Below are positions 8,828 to 17,928 of a stretch of DNA of 44,519 nt, piece after piece. Numbering within the stretch: position 1 is the stretch's first letter; each line of letters starts with the position of its first letter. The stretch covers positions 1 to 44,519 of the forward strand of contig CALECF010000155.1 of the NCBI GenBank assembly GCA_937948705.1, written 5' to 3'. The DNA comes from an uncultured Anaerosolibacter sp. Lineage in GTDB: Bacteria > Bacillota_A > Clostridia > Peptostreptococcales > Thermotaleaceae. The notes under the pieces were generated by a model. It was not told the origin of the DNA, did no database searches, and worked only from the letters and a program-made list of their open reading frames with translations. The translations under genes were made by a program, and so were the position numbers.

Positions 8828-10198
8828 TTATCTTATCTTTCCACGATTGGATTTAGCATTTCCGTGGGATAGTGGAGATCCTAGATTATTCATCAGGAGA
8901 GGACTTCTTGAGGATTTATATTTTTTTCGTTTTAAGCGACGCCAAGTAATATAAGCACGCCAACCTATATAAAGCAACAGTAACATTACTAAATATTTCA
9001 ATATTGATTTTCCAGGTGATTGATCATTAAAAAATATAGTCGTCATACTTTCTCTTTCTTCAATGTTTTTAGCTGCAACAAGGTTGACTGTGCCAAGGAC
9101 TATACCATTAGATGTGAAGGTAAGTTTGCCAATAACATCTCCTTTATGAATGGGTGCACGAAGCTTTTCAGGAACCTCTATGGATTCACTGACTTGCGGA
9201 TTTGCTTCACCTTTTGGAATCGCCTTGTAAAGTTCCTTTTGTGTAATTACTTCTAAGGTTCCCTCTTGACCACCTTCAATCTTTACTGTTTTTACGGATT
9301 TACTTTCATCAGTGAGTTTTATAAACTGAAACTGATCAAAGCCATAATCAATCAATGTTCTTGTATCTGTGTAAATATTCGTTCCTTGAGCCTTTAACAC
9401 AACTGCGATTAACCGATGTTCATCTTTTTTAGCAGAGGTTACCAGGCATTGCTGTGCCTGTATTGTATATCCTGTCTTTATCCCCTCAACGATGTCATAT
9501 TTTATATTTACCCATTGACCCTTATAGTTAATTCTATTTCTACCCCCTACTCCCCAAAGAAATCGGTTAGAAGATCTTAAATAACGGGTTTCAGGTTGCT
9601 TGTCTGTGGGTGGTATTTGATAACGAGTGGTTTTTACTATATCAGGGAATAATGGCAATGTCATTGCATATTTTGCGATCATCGACAGATCATATGCTGT
9701 GGTAACATGTTCATTATTAGGAAGGCCATTAGGATTCACAAAGTTGGTATTCTTAGCCCCTAATTCTTTCGCTCTTTTATTCATTAGAATTGCAAACTCT
9801 TCCACAGAACCAGAAACATGCTTAGCTAGAGCCACTGCAGCATCATTGGCAGATTCAATTAGTAGTGCATAAAGAAGTTGTTCCACTGTAAACGTTTCAC
9901 CTTCTATAGCATAGATCCTATTGCCATCGGTGAATGGGGTTGTTTTATCGATAGTAACAATATCCTGTAGTTTTGTGTTTTCTAGGGTAAGAATTGCTGT
10001 CATGATTTTTGTAGTGCTGGCAGGGTACATCACTTCGAAGGCATTTTTTTCATATAGTATGTCACCTGTCTCTGCATCGATGAGAATACCACTGGGGGCT
10101 GAGATGTCTGGAGGTGAGGCCATGGATATAATAGGATGGAGAAAGAAGTTTATTAGGACGATGATTATAACGAAGATGCTATTTTTTTTGCTTTGCAT
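8828..10198 (-). CDS. dacF: D-alanyl-D-alanine carboxypeptidase (DacF/PBP5 type)
   Basis: This penicillin-binding protein trims the terminal D-Ala from peptidoglycan stem peptides outside the membrane. It has a signal peptide (about 1-28), then the three active-site motifs: S61-T-T-K64, S116-A-N118 and KTG (within GIKTGYT). A PBP5_C-like beta domain follows at about 270-370, then a C-terminal membrane helix (about 398-415) with a basic tail. The 456-residue length fits the family. A good AAGAGGTGG site precedes the start on the minus strand. It is the only complete minus-strand gene in the window and is divergent from comEA. DacF specificity versus DacA/DacB is not certain. Confidence 0.92.
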   Translation of the reverse strand: MQSKKNSIFVIIIVLINFFLHPIISMASPPDISAPSGILIDAETGDILYEKNAFEVMYPASTTKIMTAILTLENTKLQDIVTIDKTTPFTDGNRIYAIEGETFTVEQLLYALLIESANDAAVALAKHVSGSVEEFAILMNKRAKELGAKNTNFVNPNGLPNNEHVTTAYDLSMIAKYAMTLPLFPDIVKTTRYQIPPTDKQPETRYLRSSNRFLWGVGGRNRINYKGQWVNIKYDIVEGIKTGYTIQAQQCLVTSAKKDEHRLIAVVLKAQGTNIYTDTRTLIDYGFDQFQFIKLTDESKSVKTVKIEGGQEGTLEVITQKELYKAIPKGEANPQVSESIEVPEKLRAPIHKGDVIGKLTFTSNGIVLGTVNLVAAKNIEERESMTTIFFNDQSPGKSILKYLVMLLLLYIGWRAYITWRRLKRKKYKSSRSPLLMNNLGSPLSHGNAKSNRGKIR

Positions 10199-10357
10199 GA
10201 AGCCACCTCTTAAAATAGAATTTGACGTACTTTAATAGTATAACAAAAAAATCAGAAAAGTTTAAGAAAATTTAAATTAAACCTTAAATGTTAAATAAAG
10301 GATATTGTAAAATTTAGTAGAAATTTCTATATAAATGTAATATAGAGAGGTGATCTG

Positions 10358-10981
10358 ATGGAATTTTCGAAACGAGAGAAAACAATTTTAATCATCTTTG
10401 TCGTTCTAATTTCCTTTATTATCATGGGAAAAAGTTTGATGAGTAGTTTTAACAAACCGCAAATAACTATTGAAAATGATGAAATGAGCCAAACTGAGGA
10501 GAAAGAATCGGAAGTTATAGAGGAAGCAGATGCTGAAATAAAAGAAATTGCAGTTGATGTAGTAGGAGAGGTGACGGAGCCAGGACTGGTTATACTTAAA
10601 GAAGGGGCACGGGTTATAGATGCAATTGGGGCTGCTGGTGGGATGTTAGAGTCGGCAGATCGTCGACTGGTAAACTTGGCAAGAATTTTAAAAGATGAAG
10701 AACAAATCTATGTACCTAAGATTGGTGAGAATGTAAGCACGGAAGGATATAATAATGATAGGACAGGTGAGGGTGGACAGCTTAGTAAAAAACTGAATAT
10801 TAATCATGCAACTGCTGCAGAATTAGAATCATTAAATGGCATAGGTGAAGCCCTTTCAAGTAGAATCATTCAATATCGATCAGAGAAGGGTAATTTTAAA
10901 GATATCAAAGATATTATGAAGGTATCTGGTATCGGAGAGAAAAAATTTGATGGATTCAAAGATCAAATTACGGTTAAATAA
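10358..10981 (+). CDS. comEA: ComEA family DNA-binding competence protein
   Basis: This 207-residue protein has an N-terminal membrane anchor (about 8-26), an acidic linker, an SLBB-like domain (about 62-125, with VVGEVTEPGLVILKEGARV) and a C-terminal double helix-hairpin-helix. The last part contains LNINHATAAELESLNGIGEALSSRII and the second hairpin VSGIGEKKFDGFKD. ComEA binds incoming double-stranded DNA at the cell surface during transformation. No other competence gene is in the window. selD begins 58 nt later without an obvious terminator, so the two may share a transcript. Confidence 0.9.
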   Translation: MEFSKREKTILIIFVVLISFIIMGKSLMSSFNKPQITIENDEMSQTEEKESEVIEEADAEIKEIAVDVVGEVTEPGLVILKEGARVIDAIGAAGGMLESADRRLVNLARILKDEEQIYVPKIGENVSTEGYNNDRTGEGGQLSKKLNINHATAAELESLNGIGEALSSRIIQYRSEKGNFKDIKDIMKVSGIGEKKFDGFKDQITVK

Positions 10982-11039
10982 AAGTGAAAATTGCTGGGCA
11001 GAACCATCTGTGTTAAACTATGAGGGAGGTGATAAGAAC

Positions 11040-12086
11040 ATGTCTATTATTGAAGAAAGAAGACTGACCGAGATGACAACCAGCTCTGGCTGAGCAGCGA
11101 AAATGGGTCCCGAGGCCCTGGCACAGGTTCTGTGTCATTTACCCAAAGTTTATGATCCAAGGCTGTTAATTGGACTAGAAACTTCAGACGATGCTGCGGT
11201 GTATAAATTGAACGATGAAACTGCCCTCATACAAACATTGGATTTCTTTACGCCTATTGTGGATGATCCGTATATGTATGGTCAAATTGCTGCTGCAAAT
11301 TCGTTGAGCGATGTTTATGCTATGGGTGGGCAACCATTACTGGCTATGAATATTGTTTGTTTTCCAAACTGTGTATCCCATGAGATACTAGCTGAGATTT
11401 TAAAAGGCGGTGCTGATAAAATCAAAGAAGCGGGTGCCCTTCTTGTAGGTGGACATACTGTAGAAGATAATGAACCAAAATATGGATTATCCGTAACAGG
11501 CATTGTGCATCCTGATAAGGTGATTAGTAATGCAGGAGCGAAACCTGGGGACCAATTAGTTTTAACGAAACCCCTTGGTATGGGAATATTGAATACAGCC
11601 CTAAAGGCAGATATGTTATCACCATTACAAATCGAAAAAGTGATGATGATCATGGCCACATTAAATAATGTTGCAGCCAATGGAATGAAGGAATTTGGTG
11701 TATCTGCTTGCACAGATATTACAGGCTTTGGTATGTTGGGGCATGCTTATGAGATGGCTAAAGCCAGTAAGGTAAGCCTGCAGATTGACCATAGAAGTGT
11801 TCCTATTATAGAGGGCACTGCTGCATTTGGAAAAATGGGCCTTATTCCAGCAGGTGCCTATGCCAATAGGAAATATGTAGCAGAGCATATTCATTTTGAT
11901 GATGAGGTTCCCCAATATATGCAAGACATACTGTTTGATCCTCAAACATCGGGAGGACTTTTGCTTTCTATTCCTAGGGATCAAGTAGAATTCTTATTGG
12001 AATATTATAAGCATAACTTACCAGTAGAATTCGCCGTTATTGGCCAGGTTGTAGAAAAGAGTAACGCCTCCATATATGTTCGCTAA
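11040..12086 (+). CDS. selD: Selenide, water dikinase with selenocysteine at residue 18
   Basis: SelD makes selenophosphate from selenide and ATP, the selenium donor for Sec-tRNA. Reading from ATG 11040 (GGGAGGTG about 8 nt upstream) gives 17 residues ending TTSSG, then an in-frame TGA at 11091-11093, then AAKMGPEAL. SelD proteins carry an essential Cys or Sec at exactly this place in the G-(C/U)-x-x-K motif, so the TGA is read as Sec18 and the product has 348 residues. A reading that starts at ATG 11103 would lose the catalytic loop. AIRS-type motifs follow (TSDDAAVY, LIQTLDFFTPIVDDPY, NSLSDVYAMGG, GGHTVEDNEPKYG, TDITGFGMLGH). selA, selB and selC in the same window support Sec decoding. Confidence 0.95.
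11120..11136 (+). promoter_or_regulatory. Candidate bacterial SECIS hairpin in selD
   Basis: GGCACAG (11120-11126) pairs with CTGTGTC (11130-11136) in a 7-bp stem with one G-U pair and a GUU loop. The loop begins 33 nt after the UGA and starts with G, which agrees with known bacterial SECIS rules on spacing and loop. SelB would bind it to deliver tRNA-Sec. The structure is predicted by eye and not tested. Confidence 0.55.
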
Positions 12087-12112
12087 TAATGATGAATCTA
12101 ATTTGTATCTAT

Positions 12113-12140
12113 AAAAAACACTTCCACAGAAGTGTTTTTT
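12113..12140 (+). terminator. Rho-independent terminator after selD
   Basis: An 11-bp perfect stem (12113-12123 with 12130-12140, loop CCACAG) ends in T6. It separates selD from selA, which has its own promoter-like sequence. Confidence 0.8.
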
Positions 12141-12173
12141 ATTTAGGATGTAGTATAGCTGTAATAAATTAGG

Positions 12174-12201
12174 TTTCTCAATTCAAATAGTATGGTATAA
12201 T
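12174..12201 (+). promoter_or_regulatory. Putative extended -10 promoter of selA-selB
   Basis: TGGTATAAT (12193-12201) is an extended -10 element. The -35 is poor (TTTCTC at 12174-12179, 16-nt spacer). It lies about 58 nt before the selA start, directly after the selD terminator. Confidence 0.45.
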
Positions 12202-12259
12202 TTTATGTGATTACAGACGAAAATGGGTACATAAAGAAATTTTATGAGAGGTGAAGTTT

Positions 12260-13681
12260 ATGCCTGAAAAAAGAAGTCTATTTGCGCAAATTCCTAAAGT
12301 AGATGATATTTTAAAAGAGGATCGAATTCATGAGTTGGGGCAGACAATCCCTAGGATGATTATTTTAGATGCCATTCGTAAAAATATTGAGGAAACTAGG
12401 ATAGGAATTACTCAGCTTTCTGAAGAACGTGTAGATGATTTTCAACTCTGCTATTCAGAGTTATTAGAAAGAATAATTCATGATGCTATTGAAAAAAATC
12501 AAATGAGTTTAACAAAAGTTGTAAATACCACAGGAGTTATACTACATACAAATCTAGGTAGAGCTCTGTTAAGTGATGAAACCAAGGAAGCCATCTGGAA
12601 TGTGGCGAATAGTTATTCAACCTTGGAACTTGATGTGAAAACGGGAAAAAGGGGCTCTAGATATGCCCATGTTGAAGAAATTATAACAAGATTGACAGGT
12701 GCAGAAAGTGCTCTTGTGGTAAACAATAATGCAGCTGCAGTCCTGCTGGTTTTGAGTACAATGGCAAAAGATAAGGAAGTTATTGTCTCAAGGGGCCAGT
12801 TGGTAGAAATAGGGGGCTCATTTAGAGTGCCCGAGGTTATGGAACAGAGTGGTGCATTGCTGCGAGAGGTAGGCAGCACCAATAAAACCCACCTATTCGA
12901 TTATGAGAGAGCAATTGGAGTGGAAACAGGTGCACTACTAAAGGTACATACAAGTAACTATAGGATACTAGGATTTACTGAAGAAGTAGCGTTGAAAGAT
13001 CTTGTTGAACTAAGTAAAAAGCACTGTATCCCAGTGATTGAGGATATTGGCAGTGGAACCCTCATAGACTTTTCTAAATATGGATTAGTAAAAGAACCAA
13101 CAATACAGGAGAGTGTTGATGCAGGAGCAGATATCATTACATTTAGCGGAGATAAGCTTTTAGGTGGACCACAGGCTGGGATTATTGTCGGGAAAAAGAA
13201 GTATATTGAGCTCATGAAAAAGAATCCCCTCACAAGGGCGTTACGTGTAGATAAAATGACATTGGCCGCCTTAGAAGCTACCCTTAAAATATACTTAGAT
13301 GAGAACGCAGCAGTGAAGAGAATACCAACCTTACATATGATTACTATGAGTATTGAGGAGATTGAAGAAAAAGCCCGGGGTCTAAATGACCTCCTCAAAC
13401 AACATAAGCTGCCATGCAGTATTGTATTGGCCCAGGGTTTTTCCCAAGTGGGAGGCGGATCTATGCCTCTAGTAGAACTACCCACATGGGTGATTCGACT
13501 GAAACCAAATGATATATCTATTAATGAATTTGAAAAAAAGTTAAGAGAATATGAAACACCTATTATTACTAGGATTCAGGATGAACAGCTAATTTTGGAT
13601 GTAAGAACAGTCAAAGAAGAGGAATATGCCCTCATTTTAAAAGCACTGGTTGATGTGATGGAACTGAAAAGGGAGGGCTAA
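12260..13681 (+). CDS. selA: L-seryl-tRNA(Sec) selenium transferase
   Basis: SelA converts Ser-tRNA(Sec) to Sec-tRNA(Sec) with selenophosphate, using PLP. The 473-residue product has VVNTTGVILHTNLGRALLS, the REVGSTNKTHLFDYE region, VIEDIGSGTLIDFSKYG and the PLP lysine in FSGDKLLGGPQAGII. The ATG at 12260 sits 6 nt behind GAGAGGTG; the GTG at 12251 lies inside that ribosome-binding site and is unlikely to be the start. The stop (13679-13681) is 2 nt before the selB start, so the pair is translationally coupled. Confidence 0.96.
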   Translation: MPEKRSLFAQIPKVDDILKEDRIHELGQTIPRMIILDAIRKNIEETRIGITQLSEERVDDFQLCYSELLERIIHDAIEKNQMSLTKVVNTTGVILHTNLGRALLSDETKEAIWNVANSYSTLELDVKTGKRGSRYAHVEEIITRLTGAESALVVNNNAAAVLLVLSTMAKDKEVIVSRGQLVEIGGSFRVPEVMEQSGALLREVGSTNKTHLFDYERAIGVETGALLKVHTSNYRILGFTEEVALKDLVELSKKHCIPVIEDIGSGTLIDFSKYGLVKEPTIQESVDAGADIITFSGDKLLGGPQAGIIVGKKKYIELMKKNPLTRALRVDKMTLAALEATLKIYLDENAAVKRIPTLHMITMSIEEIEEKARGLNDLLKQHKLPCSIVLAQGFSQVGGGSMPLVELPTWVIRLKPNDISINEFEKKLREYETPIITRIQDEQLILDVRTVKEEEYALILKALVDVMELKREG

Positions 13682-13683
13682 TA

Positions 13684-15576
13684 TTGAAGAATATTGTAAT
13701 AGGAACGTCTGGACATATTGATCATGGTAAGACAACTCTTATTAAGGCACTTACTGGAACTGATACAGACCGATTGAAGGAGGAAAAGAAAAGAGGGATA
13801 ACCATTGAATTAGGTTTTGCCCATTTTGATCTTCCAAGCGGTAGAAGAGCAGGAATCATAGACGTGCCTGGTCATGAACGATTTATTAAAAATATGCTTG
13901 CGGGCGTTGGTGGAATTGATATTGTATTACTTGTGATAGCTTCTGATGAAGGATTTATGCCTCAAACCCAAGAACACTTAAATATACTTTCAATTTTGGA
14001 GGTGCAAAAAGGAATCATTGTACTAACAAAAACAGATAAAGTAGATGAAGAATGGCTGGAATTGGTGAAGGAGGAAGTGAGACAAAAAACGATAGGAACA
14101 TTCTTAGAATCCTCTCCTATGATTCCTGTTTCCTCATCCCAAGGCATTGGTTTAAAAGAACTGGTCCAGTTGATAGATCAGCTTACAGAAGAAACAGAGG
14201 AAAAAGATGTTCACACGCCATTTAGGTTACCAGTAGATAGGGTATTTACCTTGCCGGGCTTTGGAACAGTAGTGACAGGAACACAAATTGAAGGAATACT
14301 GGCGGCTGACTCTGTCATAAATATATACCCTCAGAATATGCAAGCCAAAGTGCGATCCATTCAGGTACATGGGAAATCTGTTAATGAATCCTACGCTGGA
14401 CAAAGGGTAGCGGTAAATTTAGCAGGAATAAAGGTTGAAGATGTACTGCGAGGTAATGTGCTTGGAGAGAAGAATTCTATGAAATCTACCACCATGCTAG
14501 ATATAAAGCTGAACCTCCTAAAAGATGTAAGCAGAGCAGTCAAGAATCGCGAGAGATTCAGATTTCATCATGGAACCAGCGAAATATTCTGCAGGGTTGT
14601 ATTGCTGGATCGGGAAGAGCTTGAACCGGGTGATTCCTGCTATGCGCAATTAAGGTTAGAAGAATATACTGTAGCTAAAAGAGGCGACCATTTCGTGTTA
14701 AGATTCTATTCACCAATGGAAACCATTGGGGGAGGCGTTGTTCTAGAACCTAATCCCAATAAGCATAAACGATTTAAAGAAGATACCCTTGAAGAATTGA
14801 AAGTAAAAGAGGAAGGCAGTCCAGAAGATATTATTGATAAGATTGTTAAGCAGTATGGAAATAAATTTGAAACCATAGGATATTATGCAACCCAGACGGG
14901 TATGGCGGAAAATACGATCGAGGAAGTTATAAGCAACCTTGTTACAGAAGGTAGTGTGATTAAGTTTTCAAATCATATCACCCATCGAACATATTTAGAC
15001 ACAATAGAAGAAGAAATTATAAATGTATTAAATGAATATCATAGAAAGAATCCTTTAAAGCCAGGGATGTTAAAGGAAGAATTAAGAAATAAAGTCTTGC
15101 CTCAAGTAAAGGGTAAGCTTTATGATAACCTTTTAGAATACTATGAGAAAAATAAAATCATTCAGGTTAAAGGGAATATAGTGTCGACCAATAATTTTGA
15201 AGTTATATTTACAGACGAGCAGGAAAAGATTCGTGCTGAAATTGAAAAAATCTATTATCATGCAGAATTTAGCCCTCCAATTCCTGAAGAATTCATAAAA
15301 AGCAATAAAAGTGAGAAACAAAATAGAATGGTATTTAACGCTCTTATTGAGATGAATAGTTTGATTAAGATTGATAATGAAATTGTCTTTCATGCAGCCC
15401 ATTATGATCGAGCAGTTGCAATCATAAAGGATTTTATACTACAGCATAATGAAATTACATTATCACAATTTCGTGATTGCTTGAATACCACTAGGAAATA
15501 TGCGTTACCCTTATTAGAGCATTTTGATCAAGTTAAGATAACCAAGAGGGTTGGAGATAAACGAATTTTGTTTTAG
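13684..15576 (+). CDS. selB: Selenocysteine-specific translation elongation factor
   Basis: SelB is the EF-Tu-like GTPase that carries Sec-tRNA to UGA codons marked by a SECIS. In 630 residues it shows G1 ([11 protein letters not shown], 7-17), G2 (RGITIELGF), G3 (DVPGHE) and G4 (TKTD). Two beta-barrel domains follow (with [15 protein letters not shown]). The C-terminal half is built of winged helices that bind SECIS RNA. Translation begins at a TTG (13684) with GGGAGGG overlapping the selA end. A terminator covers its stop. The partner tRNA gene is at 19783. Confidence 0.95.
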   Translation: MKNIVIGTSGHIDHGKTTLIKALTGTDTDRLKEEKKRGITIELGFAHFDLPSGRRAGIIDVPGHERFIKNMLAGVGGIDIVLLVIASDEGFMPQTQEHLNILSILEVQKGIIVLTKTDKVDEEWLELVKEEVRQKTIGTFLESSPMIPVSSSQGIGLKELVQLIDQLTEETEEKDVHTPFRLPVDRVFTLPGFGTVVTGTQIEGILAADSVINIYPQNMQAKVRSIQVHGKSVNESYAGQRVAVNLAGIKVEDVLRGNVLGEKNSMKSTTMLDIKLNLLKDVSRAVKNRERFRFHHGTSEIFCRVVLLDREELEPGDSCYAQLRLEEYTVAKRGDHFVLRFYSPMETIGGGVVLEPNPNKHKRFKEDTLEELKVKEEGSPEDIIDKIVKQYGNKFETIGYYATQTGMAENTIEEVISNLVTEGSVIKFSNHITHRTYLDTIEEEIINVLNEYHRKNPLKPGMLKEELRNKVLPQVKGKLYDNLLEYYEKNKIIQVKGNIVSTNNFEVIFTDEQEKIRAEIEKIYYHAEFSPPIPEEFIKSNKSEKQNRMVFNALIEMNSLIKIDNEIVFHAAHYDRAVAIIKDFILQHNEITLSQFRDCLNTTRKYALPLLEHFDQVKITKRVGDKRILF

Positions 15577-15601
15577 CTACCAGAATAGGGTAGCTTTTTT
15601 C
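15575..15601 (+). terminator. Rho-independent terminator after selB
   Basis: AGCTACC (15575-15581) pairs with GGTAGCT (15589-15595), followed by T6. The next 200 nt up to the response regulator hold no supported gene. Confidence 0.8.
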
Positions 15602-15803
15602 TTGCATTCATACAAAAAAAGAATTATGATAAAATTAGCAAAATATGTAGATGAATGTCAAGAAGTGCTACCTTTGGAATACTATTCATATGGCCAAATT
15701 ACATACTTTTCTGCATCTATGGAAAAGATATCCTTAAAAAGTCTATGAATTTTTAAATAATGAGGGTAAGGGTCAATGGGAAATAATGCGAAGAGGTGAT
15801 TAT

Positions 15804-16493
15804 ATGATATACAGATTACTGGTTGTTGATGATGAACCTATACTTCTTAAGGGATTAAAGTATAGCTTAGAACAAGAGTCTTATGAAATAGACACTGCAG
15901 AAGAGGGTACGGAAGCTCTTGAGAAGGCCTTAGGCAATACATATGACTTGATTATTCTTGACCTGATGCTCCCTGGTATTGATGGTTTAGAGGTCTGTAA
16001 ACGTGTAAGAGAGAAATCAATGGTGCCAATTATTATACTAACGGCCAAAGGGGAAGATACAAGCAAAATTTTAGGACTTGAGTATGGTGCAGATGATTAT
16101 CTAACGAAGCCCTTTAACATTCTGGAACTGAAGGCAAGGATCAAGGCCATATTTAGAAGAGTACATATCAGTGAGAATGCGTCACCAACCAACATTATCA
16201 AAGTTGATGATTTTATCATAAATACCCTTGGCAGGAAAGTAAATTTGGGAGATATAGAAATCAATCTTACTGCAAAAGAATTTGATCTTCTACTTTTATT
16301 AGCAACCAATCCTGGTAAGGTATACAGTAGAGAAGAATTACTTGAGATCATTTGGGGATATGAATATTTTGGTGATTTGAGAACGGTAGATGTTCATGTA
16401 AGAAGACTTAGGGAAAAGGTTGAAAAAAATTCTAGCCAACCAGAGTTTATTCTTACAAAATGGGGAGTTGGTTATTATTTTAGGGTCAAATAA
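15804..16493 (+). CDS. OmpR/PhoB family response regulator
   Basis: This is a 229-residue two-component regulator. The receiver domain (about 1-115) has the acidic pair in VVDDEP, the phosphoacceptor Asp in LIILDLMLPGIDG, the Thr in ILTAKGED and the Lys in DYLTKPF. The winged-helix output domain (about 130-228) ends with YEYFGDLRTVDVHVRRLREK and GVGYYFRVK. The ATG at 15804 has AGAGGTGA 5 nt upstream. The cognate kinase follows at once. The stimulus is unknown; the two GerMN-domain genes downstream may be part of the same unit. Confidence 0.93.
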   Translation: MIYRLLVVDDEPILLKGLKYSLEQESYEIDTAEEGTEALEKALGNTYDLIILDLMLPGIDGLEVCKRVREKSMVPIIILTAKGEDTSKILGLEYGADDYLTKPFNILELKARIKAIFRRVHISENASPTNIIKVDDFIINTLGRKVNLGDIEINLTAKEFDLLLLLATNPGKVYSREELLEIIWGYEYFGDLRTVDVHVRRLREKVEKNSSQPEFILTKWGVGYYFRVK

Positions 16494-16506
16494 GAGGTTT
16501 ATTAGC

Positions 16507-17907
16507 ATTAGGTGGAAACTAGTTTCCACCTATTTGCTATTGGGAATTCTTACTTTATTATTAATCAATTCTTTTATTAGTGAGGCCATCCGATTGAATT
16601 ATATTAACCAGAAGAAGGTTCAGCTATTTACACAGGGCAATATTATAGCTGGCAGAGTGGTCAATGTAATTAATGAAAAAGTCGTCGAGAATATAGGTAT
16701 AGAGGATTTGACAAAAGAAATAAGCAAAGACCTAAAAATACGAGTGTTGATTATTAATAATTTAGGCATTGTTGTAAGCGATTCTTACGATGTCTTAAAG
16801 GGGTCCACTGTTCGTCATCACGAACTACAGGAGTCCTTAAAAGGAAAATCGGTTGCAAAGCAGCATAACTTAGAAAAGTATGGGCGAACAATGTACGTTT
16901 CAGTTCCTATTATCTCAAACACCAAGATAATTGGAGCTGTCTTTATATCAGCCCCATTGGAAGAAATCTATCAAAACATTAGAGAAACCATGCGAAGTTT
17001 TTTATACTTATCTTTCATTAGCTTGCTTATTACAGGATTCATAAGCTTTGTTTTTGCCAAGCTTATTTCTACGCCCATAGAAGAGCTTACTAGGAGTATT
17101 ATAAAAATCCATCAAGGTAATTTAGAAGAACGGGTGGTTGTAAGTGGGAATGATGAACTAAGTAATCTTGGTAGTTCATTTAATTTAATGATTACCAGGA
17201 TCGCCCATGTTGAGCAGCAAAGAAAAGATTTTGTTGCCAATGTTTCCCATGAATTAAGAACACCCCTTAGTGCAATTAAGTTACTGTCAGAGTCTTTGTT
17301 ACATCAAGAGCATGTCAAAGTTGAAACTTATAGAGAATTCCTTACAGACATTGACTCGGAAGTAGATCGGTTGAATAAGATTATTGAGAGTCTGTTGGCT
17401 TTGGTAGACATCGATAAGGGAAAGCTGATCTTAGATTATCAGGTTACCTATATTAATTATTTGATAGAAAATCTTATACACTCCTTGAAACCTTTGGCTG
17501 ATAATAAGAAAATCGAGTTGGCTTTTTATGATAAAGAAAAGATTCACATTAAGCTGGATCAGATAAAAATACAACAGGCCCTTATCAATATCATTCATAA
17601 CGCAATAAAATATACACCGAATGGCGGTAAGATTGAAATATCTTTATATATTGAGTATGAGGATATTGTGATCAAAATAGAGGATAATGGTATTGGCGTA
17701 CCCACAGAAAGCTTACCCTATATTTTTGAAAGATTTTATCGTGTAGACAAGGCTCGTGCAAGGAGTACAGGAGGTACTGGACTGGGCCTAGCTATTTCTC
17801 ACCAAATTATCAGTCTACATCAAGGGAGAATAGAGGTATCTAGTGAGCTAAATAAAGGCACAATTTTCTATATCCGTTTACCTAAGGATGTGGGCGGGTT
17901 GAGCTAG
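16507..17907 (+). CDS. Sensor histidine kinase (PhoR-like), unusual start
   Basis: This kinase has a first membrane helix starting at RWKLVSTYLLLGI, an extracytoplasmic sensor region (about 35-165) and a second helix. HAMP, HisKA (VSHELRTPLSAIK, phospho-His in SHELR) and HATPase_c (HNAIKYTPNG, EDNGIGVP, GGTGLGLAIS) follow. The start is uncertain. No ATG or GTG in this frame lies near the expected N-terminus. An AAGAGGT site (16492-16498) sits 8 nt before an ATT at 16507, which I take as the best candidate. TTG codons at 16468 and 16420 are the conventional alternatives, but they would overlap the response regulator by 26 or 74 nt with poor ribosome-binding sites. Confidence 0.88.
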   Translation: MRWKLVSTYLLLGILTLLLINSFISEAIRLNYINQKKVQLFTQGNIIAGRVVNVINEKVVENIGIEDLTKEISKDLKIRVLIINNLGIVVSDSYDVLKGSTVRHHELQESLKGKSVAKQHNLEKYGRTMYVSVPIISNTKIIGAVFISAPLEEIYQNIRETMRSFLYLSFISLLITGFISFVFAKLISTPIEELTRSIIKIHQGNLEERVVVSGNDELSNLGSSFNLMITRIAHVEQQRKDFVANVSHELRTPLSAIKLLSESLLHQEHVKVETYREFLTDIDSEVDRLNKIIESLLALVDIDKGKLILDYQVTYINYLIENLIHSLKPLADNKKIELAFYDKEKIHIKLDQIKIQQALINIIHNAIKYTPNGGKIEISLYIEYEDIVIKIEDNGIGVPTESLPYIFERFYRVDKARARSTGGTGLGLAISHQIISLHQGRIEVSSELNKGTIFYIRLPKDVGGLS

Positions 17908-17928
17908 GATGAATAGGAGGTATTGACT

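Noticed and set aside
9020..10235. Plus-strand ORFs within dacF
   Set aside because: They lie opposite a well-supported penicillin-binding protein gene with all three active-site motifs and have no ribosome-binding sites.
11105..11118. Hairpin GGGTC/GGCCC as the selD SECIS
   Set aside because: It is only 5 bp, the loop CCGA has no G in the first two places and the distance to the UGA is at the lower limit. The hairpin at 11120-11136 fits better.
15551..15748. A 65-codon ORF overlapping the end of selB
   Set aside because: It crosses the selB terminator, has no ribosome-binding site at its start, and its product shows no recognisable pattern. An internal ATG (15626) also lacks a site.
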